Below are positions 36,719 through 49,300 of a stretch of 64,000 nucleotides of DNA, one piece after another. Made by a program: the position numbers and the translations under genes. Below the pieces are notes generated by a model that worked only from the letters and a program-made list of their open reading frames with translations, was not told where the DNA came from and ran no database searches. Positions within the stretch are counted from its first letter, which is position 1. Each line of letters starts with the position of its first letter. The stretch spans positions 2,232,001 through 2,296,000 of the forward strand of contig NZ_JQLO01000001.1 of the NCBI RefSeq assembly GCF_000744255.1, in the 5' to 3' direction. This DNA comes from Carnobacterium divergens DSM 20623. Its GTDB lineage: Bacteria; Bacillota; Bacilli; Lactobacillales; Carnobacteriaceae.

Positions 36719-37237
36719 TTAGGCTTTAGAAACCACCATTGCAACTGTTTCACCAGCTACAGCTTCGCCACTTCCCTTGAAGTCATAGTTATAAGACTCA
36801 ATATTGCCATTTGTTACGATTACCGGCGTGATAATGCTTGGTGCATTTGCAATTAAAAATTCGCGATCGATTTTTACTAATGGGCCGCCTTTTTTTACAA
36901 CGTCTCCCACTTTCACTTGCGCATCAAATCCTTTACCTTGTAAGGCAACAGTATCCAATCCAACATGAATTAACACTTCTACGCCACTTTCTGCTTGAAT
37001 GCCGTATGCGTGTAAAGTATCCGCAACTTGTACTAATGTTCCGCCAATTGGTGCTACGATAACATCTGAAGTTGGTTCTACCGCAAAACCTTCACCCATC
37101 ATTTTTTCAGCAAAAACAGGATCTGGTACTTCATTGATTGGTAAAATTTTACCATCTGCAATTGCAACTAATGCTTCATTTACACCTGCAACCTCAACTA
37201 CTTCTTCTTTTTTCTTCTTGTTAAAAAATAAACCCAT
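36719..37237 (-). CDS. crr: PTS EIIA glucose-type phosphocarrier
   Basis: A 172-residue EIIA(Glc) from ATG 37237 (AAGGGAG upstream); a longer frame to 37339 would read through the regulatory hairpin and is less likely. Active-site histidine is in VLIHVGLDTV, with the flanking GIQAESGVEV pattern of the family. It begins with a short lysine-rich tail (MGLFFNKKKKEEV). It passes phosphate from HPr to the EIIB domain of the operon's transporter. First gene of the operon. Confidence 0.93.
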   Translation of the reverse strand: MGLFFNKKKKEEVVEVAGVNEALVAIADGKILPINEVPDPVFAEKMMGEGFAVEPTSDVIVAPIGGTLVQVADTLHAYGIQAESGVEVLIHVGLDTVALQGKGFDAQVKVGDVVKKGGPLVKIDREFLIANAPSIITPVIVTNGNIESYNYDFKGSGEAVAGETVAMVVSKA

Positions 37238-37267
37238 GTTAAAAACTCCCTTCTTATTTTGAACACT

Positions 37268-37362
37268 ATAAAAAGGCACGACAAAAGGAATCCCTATTTG
37301 AGATTTTTTCAAAGCCCAATTAGCGAAGTCTTTTATCATGCCTAATACAACTTAGTCACATG
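37268..37362 (-). promoter_or_regulatory. Putative RNA antiterminator overlapping a terminator, crr leader
   Basis: On the minus strand CATGTGACTAAG and the following TTGTATTAGGCATG fold into an imperfect hairpin (37337-37362). Its 3' arm overlaps GGCATGATAAAAG (37330-37342), which can instead pair, with two G-U pairs, to CTTTTGTCGTGCC (37275-37287), followed by TTTTTAT. These alternatives fit a BglG-type RAT/terminator switch for the antiterminator encoded two genes on. The 42-base terminator loop is long, so the fold needs testing. Confidence 0.6.
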
Positions 37363-37888
37363 AAAAACAATCAGACAAGTTGCCTGATTTCTAAATTATG
37401 GCTTAATTTTATGCTTCACAGCTGAAAAAATCAACTGTTTTTTTCAATTTAATTGATTTTCTAATCGAACTATCCTTTATTCTTTAATATGAAAAAAACA
37501 GTTATTAAACTTGATAAATATAGTTTTCATATTATGTTAACTAATTCAATTACAATAACTTTTTTCTTATTATAAGGATTGAAATAACTTGTTTTTATTA
37601 TACCCTTATCGAATTCAAAAAAACATGTTTTTGCTTCATTCTTGACCTAAGTATATAAAATGCTATCTGCTATCTCACTCAAAAACTTCCATTCACCTAG
37701 ACCAATTTACCAAACTTCTTATTATTTATCTTTCAATTCACTTCCACTCAGTTCAAAATAAACATTTCATAAAAAATGAACTCTAAACAACACACTCTCA
37801 CTATCTCACATAATTAAATAACTCTAATAAAAATGAATTTTTATACAAACATGGAATGAAAACGATTTTAAATAACAAAATCTTTGTG
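37363..37888. other. AT-rich intergenic region between crr and the cysteine operon
   Basis: Over 500 bases between divergent operons without a gene or RNA motif that I can support. It includes an inverted repeat (ATCAGACAAGTTGCCTGAT near 37369) that may belong to the crr promoter region. Base composition is strongly AT-rich with many runs. Confidence 0.5.
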
Positions 37889-37917
37889 TTGCTTATTTTT
37901 TAAAAGTGAACTATAAT
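37889..37917 (+). promoter_or_regulatory. Promoter of the methionine-to-cysteine operon
   Basis: TTGCTT (37889-37894) and TATAAT (37912-37917) with a 17-base spacer, about 65 bases before the first gene. Confidence 0.75.
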
Positions 37918-37984
37918 TCATATTAATAAATTTTTCATAGGATTCTCATTGTTTTACTAACAAATCAAAAGGAGTTTTTCGCAA

Positions 37985-40056
<2,072 letters not shown>

Positions 40057-40068
40057 GAGGATTTCATT

Positions 40069-40707
40069 ATGGGAAGAGAATTTTTAACTGTTTTTTCAGA
40101 ATGGGCAACCGATTACGATACCTTTGTTGAAGGAAAGGATCCAGCTTATCAAGCTGTTTTTCAGAACTATAAAGAAATTTTAAATCAAGTAGTTCGCCGT
40201 AGTGGGGACTCTGTTTTAGAATTTGGAATTGGAACTGGAAATCTAACAAGCTTTTTATTAGCAAGTGGCAAACGGGTTTTTCCAATCGAACCCTCTTTAG
40301 AAATGCGCCAATTAGCAAAAGAGAAATTACCTGCTGATTTCATTATTTATGATGGTGATTTAGAGCAGTATCCTCGCCCTACTTTTCCAATCGACACTAT
40401 CGTTAGCACTTATGTTTTTCACCACCTAACAGATTCTGAAAAGCAACGTGCGTTGAAAGATTATTATCACCAATTAACAGCTGATGGAAAAATTATCTTT
40501 GCCGATACGATGTTTGAAAGTACTCAAGCGTATCAAAGTGCCATTGAAAATGCCGAAATATCGGGATTTTATGATTTAGCATCTGATTTAAAGCGTGAAT
40601 ACTATCCCTTAATTTCAACTATGAGAGACGCTTTTCAAAAGGCAGGATTTACCGTTTCATTTGAACAAATGAACGATTTCGTTTGGCTTGTAGAAGCACA
40701 AAAATGA
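40069..40707 (+). CDS. SAM-dependent methyltransferase, YrrT-like
   Basis: A 212-residue class I methyltransferase: motif I VLEFGIGTGNLTSFLL, acidic residue after FPIEPS, and VSTYVFHHLTD as motif IV/post-I. In Bacillus the mcc operon contains a similar gene (yrrT) acting in SAM recycling. The start ATG 40069 is 12 bases after mccB with AAGAGGA. The acceptor is unknown. Confidence 0.85.
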   Translation: MGREFLTVFSEWATDYDTFVEGKDPAYQAVFQNYKEILNQVVRRSGDSVLEFGIGTGNLTSFLLASGKRVFPIEPSLEMRQLAKEKLPADFIIYDGDLEQYPRPTFPIDTIVSTYVFHHLTDSEKQRALKDYYHQLTADGKIIFADTMFESTQAYQSAIENAEISGFYDLASDLKREYYPLISTMRDAFQKAGFTVSFEQMNDFVWLVEAQK

Positions 40708-40725
40708 CTACTGGAGGTAACAATC

Positions 40726-41190
40726 ATGGAAAAAATGAATGTTGAGAGTTTTAATTTAGACCATACAAAGGTCAAAGCCCCATATGTTCGTCTTGCTGGA
40801 AAAAAAGCAGGTGACAATGGAGATATCATTTATAAATACGATGTGCGTTTTAAGCAACCCAATAAAGAACACATGGAAATGGCAAGTTTACATTCATTAG
40901 AACATCTAACTGCTGAGTTGATTCGCAATCATGCGGACTATATTGTTGACTGGAGTCCGATGGGATGCCAAACTGGTTTCTATTTAACGGTCATTAATCA
41001 TGATAACTACAATGAAATTTTAGATGTTTTAGAAGCAACTATGAAGGATGTTTTGATTGCTACAGAAGTTCCTGCCAGCAATGAAATCCAATGTGGTTGG
41101 GCTGCAAGTCATACATTGACAGGCGCTCAGGAATTAGCTAAAGAATTTTTAGCTAAACGAGCAGAATGGGAAATTGTCTTTGCATCATAA
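40726..41190 (+). CDS. luxS: S-ribosylhomocysteine lyase
   Basis: A 154-residue LuxS with the metal-binding [14 protein letters not shown] (His56 and His60) and the later GCQTGFYL with the third ligand region. It cleaves S-ribosylhomocysteine to homocysteine, feeding mccA, and DPD, the autoinducer-2 precursor. It is last in the operon, 18 bases after the methyltransferase, before a strong terminator. The nucleosidase gene needed for its substrate (mtnN/pfs) is not in the operon and must lie elsewhere. Confidence 0.97.
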   Translation: MEKMNVESFNLDHTKVKAPYVRLAGKKAGDNGDIIYKYDVRFKQPNKEHMEMASLHSLEHLTAELIRNHADYIVDWSPMGCQTGFYLTVINHDNYNEILDVLEATMKDVLIATEVPASNEIQCGWAASHTLTGAQELAKEFLAKRAEWEIVFAS

Positions 41191-41194
41191 TTAA

Positions 41195-41237
41195 AAAACA
41201 GCCAAATGAACCTTTTAACGATCATTTGGCTGTTTTT
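41195..41237 (+). terminator. Terminator after luxS
   Basis: AAACAGCCAAATGA and TCATTTGGCTGTTT pair, followed by T5 on the plus strand. Confidence 0.92.
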
Positions 41238-41307
41238 ATTTTGTACTTTTCCAGTCAATCATAGTACACTAAAATTATCTAACACATTAGAAAGGATTGT
41301 GAACACG

Positions 41308-41649
41308 GTGGAATTCAAAGCATTATTAGAAATGCTGATTTTAGTTTTAAATACCTTATCCATTTTAGTCATTGTTTGGGGTGTATTATTAGCGATGATA
41401 GATTTTACTAAAACAATCATCTTCCCTTATTCAAGAAACGATACCGTTTACCGCAATAATGTTATCAAAAATCAATTAGGCTCTTATATTTTATTTGGTT
41501 TAGAAATTTTGATTGCTGCAGATATTATTGAATCCATTTTAAACCCAACATTAGATGATATGATTATGTTGGCATCGATTGTTGTCATTCGAACGGTCAT
41601 TTCCTATTTCTTAACAAAAGAAATTGAATCTAACGAAAAAAATGCTTAG
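41308..41649 (+). CDS. DUF1622-like small membrane protein
   Basis: About 113 residues from GTG 41308 (AAAGGATTG upstream); a longer frame would start inside the luxS terminator. Three membrane segments: LLEMLILVLNTLSILVIVWG, GSYILFGLEILIAADIIESI and MIMLASIVVIRTVISYFLT. The pattern with AADIIE between helices is that of DUF1622. Function unknown. It is a single gene with a possible weak promoter just before it. Confidence 0.7.
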   Translation: MEFKALLEMLILVLNTLSILVIVWGVLLAMIDFTKTIIFPYSRNDTVYRNNVIKNQLGSYILFGLEILIAADIIESILNPTLDDMIMLASIVVIRTVISYFLTKEIESNEKNA

Positions 41650-41756
41650 TTTTCAATGTTCCATGTGTAACATGTCCTTTTTTTAAATGATGACAGATAG
41701 TTGTCAGCTTTTAAATGCTAAACTAACCTTATCAATTAAAGGGAGTGACAAACACA

Positions 41757-42131
41757 ATGAGCAAATCAATTCATGGGTTGAAAATCAGAACAAATAATCA
41801 ACAACTCCATCCCATTCTCGACTTATGGAGCCGCGTTCCAAATATGGAACTCAAAGGCGCTATCTATGCTGTTTATTTTAACTATGAGAGTGATTTCACT
41901 GGCGATTATGACCTTTTAGTAGGAAATGAAACAGCAAAATTTGAAGAAACCATTCTACTAAATGATGGAAATTATCTAGAAATCCCTGTTAAAACTGCTT
42001 CGCCATCAGGCGTCGATGAAGCTTGGCAAAAAATTTGGCGCGATGCAAAGATAAACCAAGTTCGTACCTATCAAACAGATTTTGAATATTATGCTGAGGA
42101 TGGCAGCATTAAAATTTTCCTTTCTATATAA
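41757..42131 (+). CDS. GyrI-like/AraC effector-binding domain protein
   Basis: About 124 residues from ATG 41757 (AAAGGGAG upstream). The single domain with YDLLVGNE and an alternating strand pattern resembles the GyrI-like small-molecule-binding fold found in AraC-type regulators and in free-standing sensor proteins. No DNA-binding domain is present. It could bind or sequester a small hydrophobic compound. It is monocistronic and ends in a hairpin at 42130-42180. Confidence 0.7.
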   Translation: MSKSIHGLKIRTNNQQLHPILDLWSRVPNMELKGAIYAVYFNYESDFTGDYDLLVGNETAKFEETILLNDGNYLEIPVKTASPSGVDEAWQKIWRDAKINQVRTYQTDFEYYAEDGSIKIFLSI

Positions 42132-42181
42132 AACCTAAAAACCGCCATTCATAATTTTTGAATCGTGGTTTTTAGGTTTTT
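42130..42181 (+). terminator. Terminator after the GyrI-like gene
   Basis: AAAACCTAAAAACC pairs with GGTTTTTAGGTTTT, ending in a T run. Confidence 0.85.
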
Positions 42182-42325
42182 TGAATGCTGAATAACAAAA
42201 CTAAGAATGATCATTTGTAACAGTATTTGAATAATTTTAATTAATTCAACGTAAAAATTTAAAATGAATAGCGTATATTTTACATGAAAGTAAAAAAATC
42301 AGACAAAGCTTAAAAGGAGGAAAAA

Positions 42326-43240
42326 ATGAAAAATAGAAAGTACGTAAGTTTGCTAGTCATAACGCTGGGGGTTGCGTTGGTTGTCGGAGCCGGAGCTATT
42401 TTAAAACCTAGTAAAGATGTGGCCAAAACAAAAATAGACACTAAGTTACAAAAAAAGGATGCTTCTCTCAATTTTGAAAAATTAGAAAAAAAGTATGATG
42501 CTACGTTGGGCGTTTATGGATTAGATACTGAAACGAATAAAGTAGTCGCTTATAACGAAGATCAACGCTTTGCCTTTGCATCGACCTATAAAGCTTTAGC
42601 AGGAGGGTTAGTATTAAATGAATCCTCTTGGGATGAATTAAATCAAACCATTATGATTAAAAAAGAAGATTTAGTCACTTATTCTCCAATCACAGAAAAA
42701 TATGTAGATATCGGAATGCCCTTAAAAGAATTAATTAGTGCAGCAATTCAATACAGTGATAACACCGCTGGAAATTTCCTCTTTAAACAGCTTGGTGGCC
42801 CTAAAGGGTTTCAAACGAAGCTAGCAGAACTGGGCGATTACACCACTGATTCTTCACGCTTTGAGACCGAATTGAATGAAGCTACCCCAGGTGATATCAG
42901 AGATACTAGTACACCAAAAGAAATTGCGCTAGACTTAAAAAAATTAGCTATTGATCACAAACTTCCAACAGACAAACTAGAATTTTATAAAAAACAGCTG
43001 ATAGAAAATACTACTGGAAGTAAGCTAATTCGTGCCGGTATTCCATCAGATGTTATCGTAGGCGATAAATCAGGAGCTGGTTCATACGGGACTCGTAATG
43101 ATATTGCTGTGTTGTATCCGCCCAATAGAAAGCCTATCGTTTTGGTTATTTTTTCAAATAAAGAACAACAAGAAAGTGACTATAATGATGAATTAATTGC
43201 TGAAACGGCTAAAATTGTTAGTGATGATTTCAATTTATAG
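42326..43240 (+). CDS. bla: Class A beta-lactamase, membrane anchored
   Basis: A 304-residue enzyme with all class A elements: Ser86-x-x-Lys89 in FASTYK, SDN in YSDNTAGN, the omega-loop glutamate in FETELNEATPGD and KSG in VGDKSGAGSYG. An N-terminal hydrophobic segment (SLLVITLGVALVVGAGAIL) without lipobox indicates an anchored form. ATG 42326 follows AAAGGAGG. No BlaR/BlaI regulator is adjacent, so expression may be constitutive. It resembles, from memory, the CAD-1 enzyme described in C. divergens; I could not check this. Penicillinase activity is likely. Confidence 0.92.
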   Translation: MKNRKYVSLLVITLGVALVVGAGAILKPSKDVAKTKIDTKLQKKDASLNFEKLEKKYDATLGVYGLDTETNKVVAYNEDQRFAFASTYKALAGGLVLNESSWDELNQTIMIKKEDLVTYSPITEKYVDIGMPLKELISAAIQYSDNTAGNFLFKQLGGPKGFQTKLAELGDYTTDSSRFETELNEATPGDIRDTSTPKEIALDLKKLAIDHKLPTDKLEFYKKQLIENTTGSKLIRAGIPSDVIVGDKSGAGSYGTRNDIAVLYPPNRKPIVLVIFSNKEQQESDYNDELIAETAKIVSDDFNL

Positions 43241-43262
43241 ATAGCTAAAACAGGAACCGCAA

Positions 43263-43310
43263 AAAAGACAAGCTCTGTTGAATTAATAAATTCAACAGAG
43301 CTTGTCTTTT
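43263..43310. terminator. Bidirectional terminator between bla and the 89-aa gene
   Basis: Perfect 22-bp arms (43263-43284 and 43289-43310) around AATA, with A and T tracts on the ends. It serves convergent genes. Confidence 0.93.
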
Positions 43311-43311
43311 T

Positions 43312-43581
43312 TTAATTAGCTGAGTAAAGTATTACTTTCCCATTAAATTCATGTGCAATTTCGTTTTTTGTTCCAGTCACCTTTCCTTTGCTTTTAAGAT
43401 CTAATGTAGCAAAATAAAAAGTAATGGTTTGGTCTTCTTTTAAAATCATTGTAAAATAAAAGATTATTTTTTCTTCATTAGAAACGATAAATACTGGTGA
43501 AAATTGAACGGCTTCTATACCGATACCTTCAGCTAAATTTAAAAAATCAAATGTCGTTAATGTCGTTCCCTCCTGCTCCAT
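43312..43581 (-). CDS. Uncharacterised small protein (89 aa)
   Basis: ATG 43581 has AGAGGAGAG seven bases upstream. The sequence predicts a small beta-rich cytoplasmic domain (FYFTMILKEDQTITFYFATL). I do not recognise a family. It is monocistronic between the beta-lactamase terminator and the tRNA. The good ribosome site and shared terminator make it likely to be real. Confidence 0.6.
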   Translation of the reverse strand: MEQEGTTLTTFDFLNLAEGIGIEAVQFSPVFIVSNEEKIIFYFTMILKEDQTITFYFATLDLKSKGKVTGTKNEIAHEFNGKVILYSAN

Positions 43582-43710
43582 TCATAAACTCTCCTCTCTC
43601 GTTAAAACTAAATTATCTATTCGATTACTTTATCAAGATCTACAAAAACGATTTATTTACAGGTTAATCCTATTCGTCTTTAGTAACTAGTAAATTAAGT
43701 TAGACATAAA

Positions 43711-43758
43711 AAGGCGCATAAACATTGGGTGTGTCCTTCATTCCAATGTTTATGCGTC
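43711..43758 (-). terminator. Terminator after tRNA-Lys
   Basis: ACGCATAAACATTGG pairs with CCAATGTTTATGCG; the minus-strand transcript ends in T5 after the stem. Confidence 0.85.
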
Positions 43759-43777
43759 TTGTAGGAAAATTAAATTA

Positions 43778-43850
<73 letters not shown>

Positions 43851-43995
43851 GAAAAAAACTTGTCTTATAAAACTAATTTTAACACCATTTTATCCATTTC
43901 GCAAACTTTTTTCTGATAGTTCTATTATTTTATACAATTATCCTATCTCTATTTTTTAATCAAGTTTTTTCTGTTTAAAGCCACTTATTTTTAAA

Positions 43996-44580
43996 TTAGT
44001 TCACTAACAATTTCTTTTTTTTCCTTGAAATGGAGTTTTTTTTGCAATGCGTATAAATCGTTTGTTTGGACAATTGACACTCTTCTGAAATCTCATCAAT
44101 ACTTAATGAGGTAAATTGGTAAAGATTTAAGGCCTGATTAATCTTCTCGAATTGAACAGGTCTGCCTAATGTCACTCCTTTTTCTTTAGCTGCTGAAAGA
44201 CCTGCTAAAATTCGTTCTCGAATCAAATCTGCCTCCATCTCAGCAAAAGCACTCATGATAGTAAACATTAATTTTCCCATTGGTGTTGAAGTATCAATAT
44301 TGTTTTCAATACTAACAAAGTTGATCTTTTTTTCTTCAAACATCTCCATCAACGTCAATAACTGCTTGGTTCCACGCGCCAATCGATCCAACTTAAAAAT
44401 GACAAACGTATCTCCTGGCTGCAGTATTTTTAATGCTTTATTTAATTCGCTTCGTTCTCTTTTTCGACCACTTTCATATTCTTGAAACATTTTATCAACA
44501 CCATATTTTTCTAATGCACTTTGCTGCGAATCGAATTTTTGATGCTGAGTACTCACTCTCATATAACCAATAACTGCCAT
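43996..44580 (-). CDS. Serine recombinase (resolvase/invertase type), left copy
   Basis: About 194 residues. Catalytic Ser is in YMRVSTQHQ, with FVIFKLDRLARG and AEMEADLIRERI of the resolvase/invertase fold, and a C-terminal helix-turn-helix (SIDEISEECQLSKQTIYTHC). ATG 44580 begins MAVIGYMRVS; the AGGAG is 13 bases off, so GTG upstream is an alternative. It diverges from the Mga-like gene at 44794. A paralogue lies at the other end of the WxL locus on the opposite strand. Such enzymes invert or resolve DNA between short sites. Confidence 0.9.
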   Translation of the reverse strand: MAVIGYMRVSTQHQKFDSQQSALEKYGVDKMFQEYESGRKRERSELNKALKILQPGDTFVIFKLDRLARGTKQLLTLMEMFEEKKINFVSIENNIDTSTPMGKLMFTIMSAFAEMEADLIRERILAGLSAAKEKGVTLGRPVQFEKINQALNLYQFTSLSIDEISEECQLSKQTIYTHCKKNSISRKKKKLLVN

Positions 44581-44793
44581 CTTTATTTCCCAACTCCTAA
44601 TCACTTTTTAATTTTTCTGATATCCATATATTAGCACTATTCTATTTTCAAAACTTATCCAAAAAGAATATGGAATAGGTCAAAAATGTAAAAAAGTAGT
44701 TTTCGTGCCAACTCTCGTATTGAAAAAAAAAATTCAGTACTGTATGCTCTAAGCTGACAAATAGTTATTTAAAAATGAAGAGAGGCACAGTAA

Positions 44794-46299
44794 ATGATTC
44801 CCTTATTTGACAAAGGAAACAAAAGTAGATTTTTGCTATTCAAACACCTTTTATATAAAAATCGTTCTTGCTCATTGATTGAGCTTTCCCATAATACCGC
44901 AATCTCAAAAAATTCAGTTTTAAAACATATCGATCAAATTCAACTTGACCTAAACACCTTCTACCCTTCAAATGAACTTGCTATCCTAAAAAGTAAGGAA
45001 GGCTTTCATCTGTTAAACAAGACACAGCTTCCCACTAATTTTTTAGTGGATCAAATCAAATTATTTTATTTGCAAAAGTCATTGAAATATCAAGTGCTCG
45101 AGGAGTTGATTATTCATGGCGCTCCTTCTGTAGAGGCGCTAAGTATAAATCTATATATTAGCGTCCCAAATACGTATAAGAAGTTGAAAGAACTTGAGCC
45201 CATTCTTAAAGATTTTCATTTAACCATAAAATTTGGGGCTAAACTAACGAGCAACTTAATTGGTACTGAAAAGGATATCCGTTCCTTTATTTTTTATTTT
45301 TTTTGGAACGCCTATAAAGGAATTGAACCTTTTCGTGAGTGCAATGAAATCGCCACAACTCATTTAAATCTGAATTCTTCTAAGTTTATTTTAGAAAAAC
45401 ATTCAGCTCTTAACCGAATGACTTCTCTTATCACCTTATGTTCATGGCGCATTAAAGACAAGCAAGCCTTAATTGATTTAGATCCCGAAATACAGATGAT
45501 TTTCGAACAATTTTCACTCGTAAATGATGTTTCCTCTGATTTGGACGAAAATATTCCTACCCTTGATCCAAACCATCTAAAAAAAGAAAAGCTCTACTTC
45601 AATTACCTTGCACGACTTCATGTTGGCAATCTTGATTCTCCTCAGCAAAAGAGACAAATAGCTTTGTACCTTTTAGAACTTGATGCAAAGCTAATTAAAT
45701 TAAGTAAAGAGTTACTTGAACAATTTATTGAGTATTTTAAATTGAATCTTACACTAGATGAGCGTTTATTTTACTTTTATTATATTGTCTCTCTTCAGCT
45801 CTATATTTTTTACATTGGAATTTATCCAGAAAAATTAATGATGACGCCAATTGCAATACCCGATACTTTAAAAGAAGACGACTATGTAAGTAGTATTAGT
45901 CAAGAAATCAAGAGATTTTGCAAGAAATTTTTACAAACAAATTCCTTTAAAAAAGAATTTTCTATTGATTCTCATTTGGCTCCAGTGGCTCATTCAATGT
46001 TCTATTTTTTATTAGAATTTCAACATTCTTTTAAATTAAAACTCTATATTCAATACTCTAAAAAAAATTACGGTGAAGAGTTGATTGAAGCAAAAATCTT
46101 TCAAATCTTTTCAAGAGACCATTTGACCATCACATCGGATAGTAATAACGCTGATTTTATTATTTCAGATAGCTATGAAAATAATAACTGTGAAACTCCA
46201 CTTTTTTATTTAGAGGATATCTTCAATCCGCAAATCTGGGAAGTTTTAATTAGCCAAATTCAGCAATTGCTTTTTCTTAAATCGTTTAATAAACAATAA
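44794..46299 (+). CDS. Mga-like transcriptional regulator of the WxL locus
   Basis: A 501-residue protein. An N-terminal HTH (SLIELSHNTAISKNSVLKHI) and a second HTH (PSVEALSINLYISVPNTYKK) are followed by PRD-like helical domains and a C-terminal EIIB-like region. This is the Mga/AtxA architecture, which controls surface-protein genes. It lies just left of the WxL cluster, in convergent orientation to it, with a terminator between. ATG 44794 has AGAGAGGC upstream. Target promoters are inferred. Confidence 0.82.
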   Translation: MIPLFDKGNKSRFLLFKHLLYKNRSCSLIELSHNTAISKNSVLKHIDQIQLDLNTFYPSNELAILKSKEGFHLLNKTQLPTNFLVDQIKLFYLQKSLKYQVLEELIIHGAPSVEALSINLYISVPNTYKKLKELEPILKDFHLTIKFGAKLTSNLIGTEKDIRSFIFYFFWNAYKGIEPFRECNEIATTHLNLNSSKFILEKHSALNRMTSLITLCSWRIKDKQALIDLDPEIQMIFEQFSLVNDVSSDLDENIPTLDPNHLKKEKLYFNYLARLHVGNLDSPQQKRQIALYLLELDAKLIKLSKELLEQFIEYFKLNLTLDERLFYFYYIVSLQLYIFYIGIYPEKLMMTPIAIPDTLKEDDYVSSISQEIKRFCKKFLQTNSFKKEFSIDSHLAPVAHSMFYFLLEFQHSFKLKLYIQYSKKNYGEELIEAKIFQIFSRDHLTITSDSNNADFIISDSYENNNCETPLFYLEDIFNPQIWEVLISQIQQLLFLKSFNKQ

Positions 46300-46300
46300 A

Positions 46301-46336
46301 AAAACACGCCAAACGATAAATTGTTTGACGTGTTTT
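46301..46336. terminator. Bidirectional terminator between regulator and WxL gene
   Basis: AAAACACGCCAAAC pairs with GTTTGACGTGTTTT with one mismatch, A and T tracts outside. Confidence 0.88.
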
Positions 46337-46342
46337 CCTATT

Positions 46343-49300
46343 TTATGGTGCATTTTCCAAGGTGTAGGAAATAGCTCCTGTGTAATCATCCGCATAAATA
46401 CCCGGATCGACTTTTAACTGTAATCCTTCTTCAAGATTGGAATCAAAAGAGACTTTAGTCAACTGACTTACAGTATCTGACTGCTTGTAAATGACTTCTT
46501 CACTCTTATTTAAAACAATCTCATTTTTATCTTTAGTTCTAAAGATAAAGTTACCTGGTAATTTGTGTTTTGACGAAGTTAGTTCAGTAACAACACTAGC
46601 TTTTATTTCCCATGGTTTTCGATCTGCTTTATTTCTTGTATCTGAAATTTCAAAGAATAGGTTGTTATTCGGTCCTTTACCATCATCAATTAGTTTTGGT
46701 TTATAGACTTGGGTATTGGAATTAATTGTTAGCTCTCCAAATCCAACTGTAGAAGCAAATTTTGTAAAGTTAATATTTCCATTAAAAATATAATCAACAA
46801 CTGTTCCGCTTCGTTCAAATAATCCACTTTCGTTCGCAGGGGGGGTCGCTAAATCATATCCTTTATCTTCAATTTCTTCAATAATCCATATCACATCAAT
46901 TTCTGACATTAAATCGTAATGATCATTGATTTTTCCAATTAATTCGTATGGCTCATAACCTACTATCGGTTGTCGATCACCATCTAAAAAGTTTACCGTT
47001 ACAGTAGACAGAGCCGGAACAATATCAATCTGTTTCACTGGTTTTTCTGCTGCTGGAAGTTCGAAGTTTTCTTTGACAACATCCCCTGAAGTTCCTTTAA
47101 TCGTTGCTTCGAAGGTTAATTGTTGATCTATTAAATCTTCTGAATCAATCACTTGTCCTGCAAAATGGAGATTCAATGTTTCCCCTGCTACAAAACTTGT
47201 TGGAAATTGTGCTTCTAATTGATTTAACGCAGCATTGAAACTGATGGTTCCCTTTGTTCCATCTTGCTTTGTAATGCTTAAATCTTTGAGCTTACTTCCA
47301 TCAATCATTGTAGAATCAAGTGGGACTCTAATGGTCGAATCAATCAGCTGTGAATATTGAGTTGTCATGTTCATTGCTAAATCAAAGGTGAAGTCTTCTC
47401 CCGGTGAAAGGTTGGTTCTTTCTTCACCATCTGTTTTTACTGAAATCGTTGAATCAAATTTAGGTTTTGGTGCTTTAAACCTAAAGATCTTAGAATAGGT
47501 TGACGTATTTACCCCTTTAGCACTTGATAGATAAACTCGAACCGTATGATCCCCTGGTGCAACTAACGAAACTGGAATTTCAAAATCTTGTGCTAATCCA
47601 ACTTCTTCTAATGATTTATAAGAAACAGGATAGTTTTGATAAGCCCCACCATCAATACTATATTTGATCGTATTCGTACTCGTACCATCTTCATAATTAC
47701 GCCAAGACCCTTTGATCACACCACCGGTATCGCCAGTAGTATAATAGGAATCGCCTTCCTCTAAATGCAGTTTAGGGAGACTTGATACAGCTTCTGTAGC
47801 ATAGGCCCATGAATTTGATATCGATTCGCCAACCGCTAAGTCTTTAGGATTCCATTTCATACTGATTGTTGTATTTGTATTAGTTGATGTATCCTCTTTA
47901 ATTTGAGTGTTTGGAGCAATGGCATCTCGTTCATCTCCTGCTGAATACAAATCTGTTGGGTTTTTAAAGCCCTTCATAAATTTTGTAATGTCTCGATTCC
48001 CATCTCTTGATCTAAAGGATTCTGACCAAGCAGCCCATGAATCGGGTCCATCTTCTCGGTAATTAGGGTAAATTTCAGCTCGGTGTCCACCAGCTGTTGC
48101 TGTTCCAAAAATCCCTTTATTATTTCCCATATATTTTATCGTACCCGCTGTTTTCGTTCCAATACTACCTAAATCATTCGTTATCTTTGCTGTTTTAAAC
48201 TCAGGTGTATAATTAAACCCTGTCATCAAACCAGGAATGGTACTATCCCCAATATTCGTATACGTGTAAATAACATTCACAACATCTGTTTCAAGGTTAG
48301 GAATATAAGCAACCGTTACATGAAATTTATATGTGTCAATCGTTACATCATAAGCAAACTTACGACCAATATCCTCTGTTTTTTTATATACCTTAAAGGT
48401 GTTTATATCAACATTGCTCACTTTCGACTCATCCGAAGGATAACCAATGTCTGTTTTTGGACCTACGGAAATTTCCTGTAATGTATTGATGTCATTGTTA
48501 ACTGCCACTACAAGTCCTAAGGATTTAAAATCAGTCTCTCCATGCATAGTCACACTTTCAGCACTATTTACAGTTGGATTTTTACCAAGATAACCACTAA
48601 CCGTACTAGGTACATACCAAGCGATCGTATTCGTCTTAGATTCATCTCGTGAATGATACTGTATTGCAGGTACATCCACTCTAAACGCTCGAATCTGTTC
48701 CTCTAGAGTTGGTATTTTTGATGAATTGTTTCTTCCACCACCTGGATTTAAGCTTGTCATTAATACCCCTTTAGGCAATAGGGTTGAACTGAATACTTCA
48801 CTTTTTTGTTGGAATAACCATGAACCAAAGGTATTCGAAGAAATATCCCCCCAACCTGTCAGATCATCAAGTCGATTTAAGGACAACATCTGTGGTGCTT
48901 CTGCAAAGGTTGTCAGTTCTTCGTTTTGTACTGACTCTGCTTCTTCAAATTCTGTCTCACTTTTTTCGATTGCATTCACTTCAAATGGAACAGATTTTTG
49001 TTTTTCAACAGTTGAAATTACCTTCACTTGATATTTGCCCACAGAGTTAGCCTTCAAACTAAATGTAATAGCTTCCCCTGCTGTTTGCTCTAAGGTTAAC
49101 TGTCTTGTCTTTTCAGAATAAGTAATCCCAGTTATTTCTTTTTCAGGTGTAACCCAGTCAAGCTCTTTTGGAAGCTCAATTACATATTTCCCAACATCTA
49201 GGTGACTAATTGTTGCATTAAAAGGCTCCTCGATTAGCACTTCTTTTACTTCCTCATTTTGATTCTTCATTGCAATCGTCACAACAGGTGCTTGAGATTG

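Noticed and set aside
37363-37888. Possible T-box or S-box riboswitch before the cysteine operon
   Set aside because: No conserved box elements or terminator hairpin in the leader; the promoter lies only about 65 bases from the gene.
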